Source of the DNA: CBDTYW01 sp965364735
GTDB lineage: Bacteria; Actinomycetota; Nitriliruptoria; Nitriliruptorales; Nitriliruptoraceae
DNA: 5,380 nt
NCBI GenBank assembly: GCA_965364735.1
Contig: CBDTYW010000246.1
Coordinates: 1-5,380, forward strand
Reading direction: 5' to 3'
The notes beneath the pieces are model-generated. The model had not been told where the DNA came from. It made no database searches and saw nothing but the letters and a program-made list of their open reading frames with translations. Made by a program: the position numbers and the translations under genes. This document shows, one piece after another, positions 1 to 4,959 of the stretch (the first letter of the stretch is position 1; each line of letters opens with the position of its first letter).

Positions 1-314
1 TTCAAGGTCAAGAACTCAGGGAACTGGTCGCTCAAGGCCACGGTCTCGAAGAGATGGCGGGCGTCCTCGAAGCGACCGCGGGAGAACAGATCCTCACCGT
101 AGGCTTCCCGCATTTTCTCCATCTCTTCGACAACCAGTTCGTGCACCAGTTCCCGGGTCACCGGCCGCCCATCGGCCATCAGCGCGTCGTCGGTGAAGTA
201 GTCGAGCGCACCGAGCCGGTCGAAGCCCAGGAAGCCCGGCACGAGGTAGACCTCGGCCGTCGGGCAGCCGGGGTCTGCCGCTTTCGCGGTGGCGGTGGCG
301 ACCTCGGGAAGCAT
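1..314 (-). CDS. Chimeric ORF: lipase-like N-terminus joined to malate synthase C-terminus (3' end outside window)
   Basis: The frame opens with ATG at 314, two bases after the serA stop, and stays open for 104 codons to the window edge. Residues 21-40 read EVYLVPGFLGFDRLGALDYF, which resembles the first strand and oxyanion-loop region of alpha/beta-hydrolase lipases. Residues 44-104 instead match the end of malate synthase A: a DGRPVTRELV stretch, a helix, GRFEDARHLFE, then VALSDQFPEFLTL, normally only a few residues from that enzyme's C-terminus. Malate synthase A is about 530 residues and condenses glyoxylate with acetyl-CoA. Its catalytic barrel is entirely absent here, and serA occupies the upstream DNA, so no functional malate synthase can be made from this frame. 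By hand count GC drops from about 71% (181-314) to about 61% (1-180), and non-G/C third positions rise from 4 of 43 to 12 of 61 codons. The protein is either a gene-remnant fusion or an assembly junction. The C-terminal assignment is firm and the lipase call is moderate. Confidence 0.6.
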   Translation of the reverse strand, partial: MLPEVATATAKAADPGCPTAEVYLVPGFLGFDRLGALDYFTDDALMADGRPVTRELVHELVVEEMEKMREAYGEDLFSRGRFEDARHLFETVALSDQFPEFLTL

Positions 315-316
315 CC

Positions 317-1891
317 TCAGAGCTCGATGGCGCGGGCCGCGGTGGCGCCGATCTCGGTCGCGATGGCGTCGAGGCGCTCACGGCTCACGGCCTCGTCGAG
401 CGTGAGCGCCATCAGCGCCTCACCCTCGGAGAGGGGGCCCACCTGCGCGGAGACGATGTTGACCCCGGCGGTGCCGAAGGCCGTGCCGATCGCGCCCATG
501 ACCCCCGGACGGTCCGCGTACCGGAAGAACGCCATGTGGGAGGACGGCTCGAGGTCGACCTCGGCAGACCAGACCTCGACGAGGCGTTCGCGGGAGTTCG
601 GTCCGAGGACCGTCCCGGCGACGCTGACCTTCTCCCCGGACTCCATCGTCCCGACGACGCGCAGCACGGAGACGTAGTCCGAGGAGTGCGTCGAGGAGAC
701 CTCCGTGAGCCGGATGCCGCGGTCCTCCGCGAGGAGCGGGGCGTTGACGAACGTCACGGGCTCGTGGACGACGGGGCCGAGCAGGCCCTTCAGCACGGAC
801 AACCCGACGACGCGGCAGTCGAAGCCGGCGATGTCGCCGGTGTACTCGACGGTGACCTCACCGACCGGAGCGACGGTCAGCGACGTGAGCAGACGACCGA
901 GCTTCTCCCCGACCGACAGGTACGGCTTGACCTCGTCATCGACGGCTCCGCCCTGGACGTTGACCGCGGACGGGACGAACTCGCCGGCCAGAGCCAGACG
1001 GACTGCGTCAGCGACCTGCGTGCCCGCCTTGTCCTGCGCCTCCTCGGTCGAGGCCCCGAGATGCGGGGTCACCACGACGGTGCGCTGTGCAAAGAGCGGC
1101 GACTCGGTGGTCGGCTCGGAGTCGAAGACGTCGATCGCGGCACCCGCGATGACCCCGTCGGCGAGGGCCTGGGCGAGCTCCGCCTCGTTGACGATGCCCC
1201 CACGCGCGACGTTGATGATCCGCGCGGTCGGCTTCATCCGCGACAGACGATCCGCGTTGATGAGGTTGACGGTGTCCGCGTTGCGCGGCAGGTGGATCGT
1301 GACGAAGTCGGCCTGCTCGGTGACCTCGTCGACCGTCGCGGCGAGCGTCGCCCCGATGCGGTTGGCGCGCTCGTGCGTGATGTAGGGGTCGTAGGCGAGG
1401 ATCGACATGCCGAAGGCAGCTGCGCGGGTGGCGACGAGCGTGCCGATCCGCCCGAGACCGAGCACGCCGAGCGTCTTGCCGGTGAGCTCCGTGCCCTTCC
1501 AGCTCGAGCGCTCCCATCGGCCCTCCATCAAGGCTGCATGCGCCTGCGGGATGTTCCGCGCGACCGCGAGCAGCATCCCCATGGTGTGCTCGGCGGCCGA
1601 GACGACGTTGGACTGCGGGGCGTTGCAGACGATCACGCCGGCGCGCGTGGCCGCGTCCACGTCGACGTTGTCGAGCCCGACGCCGGCGCGCGCGACGACC
1701 CGCAGGTCCGTCGCTGCGGCGATGATGTCAGCGTCGATGGTCGTCGCGGAGCGCACGACGATCGCGTGGTAGCCGGGCACGACCAGGAGCAGCTCAGCCT
1801 TGGACAGGCCGGTCTTGACGTCGACCTCATGGTGCTCGGACAGGGCTGCGACACCGGCTTCGGCGAGGGCATCGGCAACAAGGATCTTCAC
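317..1891 (-). CDS. serA: D-3-phosphoglycerate dehydrogenase (type I, three-domain)
   Basis: This cytosolic enzyme oxidises 3-phosphoglycerate to 3-phosphohydroxypyruvate with NAD+, the first step of phosphorylated serine synthesis. The 524-residue length fits the long actinobacterial form (about 528 in Mycobacterium tuberculosis). The N-terminal substrate-binding part and the nucleotide-binding domain (roughly 100-285) carry the Rossmann motif GLGRIG at 145-150, with Asp168 at the end of the following strand (AYDPY) as expected for NAD preference. The D-2-hydroxyacid dehydrogenase catalytic set is complete: Arg230 in NVARGG, Glu259 in DSEP and His277 in TPHLGAST. Residues about 315-445 form the intervening (allosteric substrate-binding) domain, and about 452-524 an ACT domain (FFRYADRPGVMGAIG), which in this family binds serine for feedback inhibition. 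The start is GTG at 1889-1891, preceded seven bases upstream by GGAAG (1899-1903), and the protein begins MKILVADALAEAG as the family does. The adjoining genes visible here are not the ilv or leu genes that often accompany serA in actinobacteria. Confidence 0.97.
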   Translation of the reverse strand: MKILVADALAEAGVAALSEHHEVDVKTGLSKAELLLVVPGYHAIVVRSATTIDADIIAAATDLRVVARAGVGLDNVDVDAATRAGVIVCNAPQSNVVSAAEHTMGMLLAVARNIPQAHAALMEGRWERSSWKGTELTGKTLGVLGLGRIGTLVATRAAAFGMSILAYDPYITHERANRIGATLAATVDEVTEQADFVTIHLPRNADTVNLINADRLSRMKPTARIINVARGGIVNEAELAQALADGVIAGAAIDVFDSEPTTESPLFAQRTVVVTPHLGASTEEAQDKAGTQVADAVRLALAGEFVPSAVNVQGGAVDDEVKPYLSVGEKLGRLLTSLTVAPVGEVTVEYTGDIAGFDCRVVGLSVLKGLLGPVVHEPVTFVNAPLLAEDRGIRLTEVSSTHSSDYVSVLRVVGTMESGEKVSVAGTVLGPNSRERLVEVWSAEVDLEPSSHMAFFRYADRPGVMGAIGTAFGTAGVNIVSAQVGPLSEGEALMALTLDEAVSRERLDAIATEIGATAARAIEL

Positions 1892-1921
1892 GACGGGACT
1901 TCCGGGAGGTGGGAGGACCCC

Positions 1922-1927
1922 AGCGTA
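1922..1927 (-). promoter_or_regulatory. Candidate -10 element of serA promoter
   Basis: On the minus strand this hexamer reads TACGCT, which fits the TAnnnT pattern of actinobacterial -10 elements. It sits in the 83-base gap between the globin stop and the serA start and would give a leader of about 24 bases. No convincing -35 hexamer lies 16-18 bases upstream, so this is a weak, position-supported guess. Nothing else recognisable, and no terminator hairpin, was seen in this gap, so read-through from the globin gene is also possible. Confidence 0.22.
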
Positions 1928-1974
1928 GGTCCCGCTCCCGAGGCCACGAATTCATCGGTCAGAACGGTGTGATC

Positions 1975-2409
1975 TCAGGCGATCGGCAACGGCCCCTTCG
2001 GGTCGTCGTAGGTGTTGACCATCTGCGGCGCGAAGCCGATGGCGTAGTCCCGCAGCTCCTGCCCGGCGGCTTCGTCGAACTCCCCGGACGCCACGAGCTC
2101 ATCGACGGCCGCCACCATGTGGGTGATCCAGCGCTGCGCCCCGTCCGGGGTGATGGCGAACGGGTTGTGGCGCATCCGCAGCCGCGGATGCCCCTTCCGC
2201 TCGGAGTAGGTCGGCGGGCCCCCGAAGCGCTGCGACATGAACAGCGCGAAGTCCGTGGCGCCCGGCTCGAGGTTCTCCGGGTACAGCGACCGCAGCGGCG
2301 GGTCGTGCTCGACGCGCGCGTAGAACCGCTCGATCAGGAGCAGGAACGAGCTCTCGCCTCGGGAGCGGTCGTAGATGCTGGGGGCGGCTTCCTCTGGCTG
2401 ACCGGTCAT
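1975..2409 (-). CDS. glbO: Group II truncated haemoglobin (trHbO/GlbO-like)
   Basis: This 144-residue haem protein has the 2-on-2 globin fold. Group II members bind O2 tightly and are linked to respiration, NO or peroxide chemistry under low oxygen, but the role in this organism is inferred only. The signature block GHPRLRMRH spans 73-81, with His81 aligning to the proximal F8 His75 of M. tuberculosis GlbO. Tyr30 (ERFYARV) corresponds to B10 Tyr, Tyr43 (SLYPENL) to the CD1 Tyr, Trp94 (AQRWITHM) to the G8 Trp typical of group II, and FGGPPTYSE precedes the signature. Seven to nine extra N-terminal residues precede the SIYD start of the fold. The frame is open further upstream to 2559, but ATG at 2407-2409 is chosen because it has an excellent Shine-Dalgarno sequence and gives the family length; the upstream extension would overlap the neighbouring gene. 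There is no signal peptide, so it is cytosolic. It lies 67 bases after the small Rv0909-like gene and 83 bases before serA. Confidence 0.95.
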   Translation of the reverse strand: MTGQPEEAAPSIYDRSRGESSFLLLIERFYARVEHDPPLRSLYPENLEPGATDFALFMSQRFGGPPTYSERKGHPRLRMRHNPFAITPDGAQRWITHMVAAVDELVASGEFDEAAGQELRDYAIGFAPQMVNTYDDPKGPLPIA

Positions 2410-2415
2410 GGCACA

Positions 2416-2421
2416 TCCTCC
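2416..2421 (-). promoter_or_regulatory. Shine-Dalgarno site of the globin gene
   Basis: The minus strand reads GGAGGA here, six bases before the ATG at 2407-2409. This near-perfect site decides the globin start over in-frame upstream alternatives. It begins only eight bases after the stem of the hairpin at 2430-2453. Confidence 0.8.
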
Positions 2422-2429
2422 GGATGCAG

Positions 2430-2453
2430 CGAGCCGCCCCGAAGGGCGGCTCG
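2430..2453 (-). terminator. Strong hairpin with UUCG loop between small gene and globin gene
   Basis: A perfect 10-bp stem, CGAGCCGCCC paired with GGGCGGCTCG, closes a four-base loop. In the minus-strand transcript the loop is UUCG closed by C-G, the exceptionally stable tetraloop. It begins 23 bases after the stop of the 55-residue gene, where a terminator is expected. There is no run of U after the stem (the RNA continues CUGCAUCCGG), so it is either a U-less actinobacterial-type terminator, an mRNA 3'-end stabiliser, or a structure in the globin leader. The stem structure is certain, the role inferred. Confidence 0.6.
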
Positions 2454-2476
2454 TCGCAGAACGTTGAGCGAGACGC

Positions 2477-2644
2477 TCAGTCCTTGTCGTCGATCTTGTC
2501 GACGGCCTTCTTGACGGCGTCCGGGACCTTGCCACCGGAGAGCTCGTCAGCCTTGTCAACGGCCTTGTCGGCCAGATCCTCGGCCTTCGTGCGCGCGTCG
2601 GAGACGGCGTCCTTGGCCTTGCCTGTCAGCTTCTTGAAGTCCAT
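2477..2644 (-). CDS. Small charged helical protein, Rv0909/MT0933 antitoxin-like
   Basis: This 55-residue protein is almost entirely Lys, Asp, Ala, Glu and Val, in a heptad-like pattern (KAKDAVSDARTKAEDLADKA) expected to form amphipathic or extended helices. The core KADELSGGKVPDAVKKAVDK resembles the repeat-rich family represented by M. tuberculosis Rv0909 (annotated as an antitoxin, MT0933 family), in which a KADEKTGGK-like stretch precedes a further KAVDK helix. It has no membrane segment or signal peptide. ATG at 2642-2644 is preferred to the longer open frame reaching 2983, because GAAGGG (2653-2658) lies eight bases upstream and the extension would be antisense to the CoA-transferase gene. 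The Rv0910-type (SRPBCC) partner toxin is not next to it: the downstream gene is a globin and the upstream one is divergent. The family assignment is by motif memory and could also be a general stress-type (CsbD-like) protein. The coding call is more secure than the function. Confidence 0.65.
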   Translation of the reverse strand: MDFKKLTGKAKDAVSDARTKAEDLADKAVDKADELSGGKVPDAVKKAVDKIDDKD

Positions 2645-2687
2645 GTCGTGTGCCCTTCGGCCTGGGAGATCGCACTTCCGGCTCCCG

Positions 2688-2693
2688 AAGTTA
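2688..2693 (-). promoter_or_regulatory. Candidate -10 element for the small Rv0909-like gene
   Basis: The minus strand reads TAACTT, matching TAnnnT, about 44 bases before the ATG at 2644. It is one of the few A/T-rich spots in the 154-base divergent region 2645-2798. No clear -35 hexamer is visible, and the spacer region contains the palindrome at 2697-2706. Confidence 0.25.
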
Positions 2694-2696
2694 CCC

Positions 2697-2706
2697 CCTC
2701 GCGAGG
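2697..2706. promoter_or_regulatory. Perfect 10-bp palindrome CCTCGCGAGG, possible operator
   Basis: CCTCGCGAGG is its own reverse complement. It lies three bases upstream of the minus-strand candidate -10 (where a bound repressor would block RNA polymerase) and about 40 bases upstream of the plus-strand candidate -10. This is a good position for an operator serving a divergent pair. In DNA this GC-rich a 10-bp palindrome can occur by chance, so the function is speculative. Confidence 0.2.
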
Positions 2707-2745
2707 ATCCCCCGCCACCGAGCGCGCCCCGCCCGGAGCTGGCCC

Positions 2746-2751
2746 TATCTT
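2746..2751 (+). promoter_or_regulatory. Candidate -10 element for the CoA-transferase gene
   Basis: TATCTT, within a short pyrimidine/T-rich patch (CTATCTTTTCG) that stands out from its GC-rich surroundings, matches TAnnnT and lies 47 bases before the GTG start at 2799. The expected -35 region (about 2723-2728) is all G/C and does not match consensus. Confidence 0.28.
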
Positions 2752-2786
2752 TTCGGCATGTCCGGCACGGCGCCGGGTCACGGCCC

Positions 2787-2791
2787 AGAGG
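2787..2791 (+). promoter_or_regulatory. Shine-Dalgarno site deciding the GTG start at 2799
   Basis: AGAGG lies seven bases before GTG 2799-2801. The reading frame is open back to about 2424, but upstream codons encode low-complexity Pro/Arg/Ser sequence antisense to the small gene, while similarity to the enzyme family begins just after this GTG. The nearest ATG (2758) is out of frame. Confidence 0.65.
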
Positions 2792-2798
2792 CATACGC

Positions 2799-4958
2799 GT
2801 GCGCACCGATCGTCCTGCCGAAGTCCACGCCGACGTGGCGTCCGTCGTCGACCTGATCATCGAGCGCGTCGGGCCCGACATCCGGGTCGGCATGCCCCTC
2901 GGGCTCGGCAAGCCCGTCCAGCTCTGCAACGCCCTGTACGCCCGGGTGAAGCAGGACCCGACGCTCCGGCTCACCATCCTCACCGCGCTCAGCCTCGAGC
3001 GCCCCGAGCCGTCGAGCGACCTGGAAGCGCGGTTCCTCGGGCCGTTCCTTGACCGGATCCTCGGTGATGCCCCCGCGCTGGACTACCTCGTCGACGTCCA
3101 CGACGACACGGTGCCGGCCAACATCGTGATCCGGGAGTTCTTCTACCGACCCGGCGGCTTCATGGGCAACCGGCTCGCGCAGCGCAACCACGTCTCGTCG
3201 AACTACACCCACGCCGCCCGCGACGTCTTCGACGCCGGCTGCAACGTGGCGATGCAGATGATGGCCTCGCGCGGCGACGGCGCTGACCGGATGCTGTCGA
3301 TGTCCTGCAACCCGGACACCAGCCCCGAGCTGATCCGCATGCTCGAGGCGGCGGGCCGCGAGCACGTGGTGATCGCCCAGATCAACAACCGGCTGCCGTA
3401 CATGGTGCACGACGCCGAGATCCCGGCGACCAGCGTCGACGTGATCCTCGAGCACGCCGACCTCGAGACCCAGCTGTTCAGCACGCCAGCCGCGCCCGTG
3501 GGCCCGATCGACCACGCGATCGGGATGCATGCCTCCGCGCTCATCCGCGACGGCGGCACGCTCCAGGTCGGGATCGGCGCGCTCGGGGACGCCGTGGTCC
3601 ACGCGATGATCCGTCGCCACCAGCAGAACGCCAGCTGGCGGGTGGTGCTCGACGAGCTCGGCACGACCCGCAGCTCCCCCGATGCGATCGCGGCGTTCGG
3701 CGGCCTCGAGCCCTTCGCCGAGGGTCTCTACGGCTCGACGGAGATGTTCGTCGAAGGCTTCCTGCACCTGAAGACCGCCGGCATCCTGACGCGCAAGGTC
3801 TACGATCTCTGGGCTGTCCAGCAGCTCATCAACGAAGGCCGGCTCGACCCGTCGGCAGTGACGCCGGAGGTCCTCGACGACCTCGAGGCTCTGGGGGTCC
3901 GGGTCATCCGCACCAAGGACTTCGTGCGGCTCCAGCACCACGGCCTCTTCCGCGACGACTGCTCGTACGACCTCGGTCATGTGATCGCGCCAGATGGCAC
4001 ACGCATCATGGCGAACCTCGGTGACCCGCAGGCGCGCGAGGCCCTGAAGGCCTGCGTCGGCACCGTCCTGCGCAACGGCGTCGTGCTGCACGGCGGGTTC
4101 TTCCTCGGCTCGAACCGCTTCTACGAGAAGCTGCGCCAGATGTCCGAGGTCGAGCGTGCCGAGATCTTCATGACCGGCGTCGACAAGGTCAACCAGCTCG
4201 ACCTGAACCCGCGGCTGCACATCGCGCAGCGCACGGAGGCGCGCTTCGTCAACACCGGCCTGCTGGTGTCGTTGTCCGGCGCCGTCACGTCCGACGGGCT
4301 CGAGAACCACCAGATCATCAGCGGTGTCGGCGGCCAGTACGACTTCGTCGCGATGGCCCACCAGCTGCACACCGGCCGCTCGATCCTGCTCATCCGCGCG
4401 ACGCGCGAGTCCGATGGCGAGGTGAGGTCCAACGTCGTCTTCAGCTACGGCCACGTGACGATCCCTCGGCACCTCCGCGACATCGTCATCACCGAGTACG
4501 GGATCGCCGAGCTGCGCGGCAAGACGGACGAGGAGATCATCATCGCGCTGCTCGAGATCACCGACTCACGCTTCCAGGACGAGCTGCTCGAGCAGGCGAA
4601 GGACGTCGGCAAGATCTCGGCGGATCACGAGATCGCCCCGAAGCACCTGCAGAACTACCCCGAGCGGATCACGGCGGTGATCGGCCGGCACGCTGATGCG
4701 CACCCGGCCTTCCCGTTCGGGACGGAGCTGACCGAGCAGGAGCAGGTGCTCGGACGCGCGCTGAGGTCGCTCGCCGAACGGGTCGAGGAGCACGACCACA
4801 AGGTGGCCACGCTCCTCGATGCCGCGCGGTCAGGCCGACCGGAGAAGTCGGCGAAGCCCTACCTCGAGCGCATGGGCCTGGACCGTCCCCGGTCGGTTCA
4901 GGACCGGGTCGCAGCCCGGCTGCTCGCGAACGAGCTCGAGCTGCTCGGCGTCCTGTGA
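2799..4958 (+). CDS. Long acetyl-CoA hydrolase/CoA-transferase family protein (719 aa)
   Basis: The family transfers CoA between acyl-CoA and a carboxylate (for example acetate), or to water, through a glutamyl-CoA intermediate. Landmarks in order: GMPLGLGKPVQLCNALYAR at 31-49; GIGALGDAV at 258-266, matching the GIGxIPdAV substrate loop; STEMFVEGF at 313-321, matching the HTEMFSDG motif, so Glu315 is the predicted catalytic glutamate; SGVGGQYDF at 508-516, the conserved C-domain SGxGGQxDF; and VITEYGIAELRGKT at 563-576. Usual members (4-hydroxybutyrate or acetate CoA-transferases) have 430-530 residues. The extra length lies mainly between the catalytic Glu and SGVGGQ (about 190 residues instead of roughly 80-110, the insert being near 330-430) and in a helical C-terminal tail from about 630. 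This matches my recollection of a less-studied bacterial subfamily of about 650-720 residues, whose substrate I do not know. No signal peptide or membrane segment is seen. It is divergent from the small gene and convergent with the MaoC gene, one base between stops. The family is sure and the substrate unknown. Confidence 0.9.
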   Translation: MRTDRPAEVHADVASVVDLIIERVGPDIRVGMPLGLGKPVQLCNALYARVKQDPTLRLTILTALSLERPEPSSDLEARFLGPFLDRILGDAPALDYLVDVHDDTVPANIVIREFFYRPGGFMGNRLAQRNHVSSNYTHAARDVFDAGCNVAMQMMASRGDGADRMLSMSCNPDTSPELIRMLEAAGREHVVIAQINNRLPYMVHDAEIPATSVDVILEHADLETQLFSTPAAPVGPIDHAIGMHASALIRDGGTLQVGIGALGDAVVHAMIRRHQQNASWRVVLDELGTTRSSPDAIAAFGGLEPFAEGLYGSTEMFVEGFLHLKTAGILTRKVYDLWAVQQLINEGRLDPSAVTPEVLDDLEALGVRVIRTKDFVRLQHHGLFRDDCSYDLGHVIAPDGTRIMANLGDPQAREALKACVGTVLRNGVVLHGGFFLGSNRFYEKLRQMSEVERAEIFMTGVDKVNQLDLNPRLHIAQRTEARFVNTGLLVSLSGAVTSDGLENHQIISGVGGQYDFVAMAHQLHTGRSILLIRATRESDGEVRSNVVFSYGHVTIPRHLRDIVITEYGIAELRGKTDEEIIIALLEITDSRFQDELLEQAKDVGKISADHEIAPKHLQNYPERITAVIGRHADAHPAFPFGTELTEQEQVLGRALRSLAERVEEHDHKVATLLDAARSGRPEKSAKPYLERMGLDRPRSVQDRVAARLLANELELLGVL

Positions 4959-4959
4959 C

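Noticed and set aside
94..381. 95-residue minus-strand open frame overlapping the end of serA
   Set aside because: Its Arg/Pro/Ser-rich low-complexity translation overlaps serA and competes with the frame from 314 that carries recognisable malate synthase sequence.
536..1972. 478-residue plus-strand open frame across serA
   Set aside because: It is antisense to the whole of serA, rich in Arg/Asp/Gly/Val with no recognisable motif, and is the mirror effect of high-GC third positions in the real gene.
2410..2559. Longer globin start (194 residues, from 2559)
   Set aside because: The added residues are Arg/Ser/Thr-rich, would read through the hairpin and overlap the 55-residue gene. ATG at 2409 has GGAGGA six bases upstream and gives the normal length.
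2424..2798. N-terminal extension of the CoA-transferase to an ATG at 2424
   Set aside because: The extra 125 residues are low complexity, antisense to the small gene and lack family similarity. GTG at 2799 has a good Shine-Dalgarno site.
2645..2983. Upstream extension of the 55-residue gene to 168 residues
   Set aside because: The extension would be antisense to the start of the CoA-transferase gene and crosses the likely promoter region. The internal ATG has its own ribosome-binding site.
2778..4472. 564-residue minus-strand open frame across the CoA-transferase gene
   Set aside because: It is antisense to a gene with clear family motifs, and its composition (Asp, Val, His, Arg, Glu dominated) is typical of a GC-driven shadow frame.
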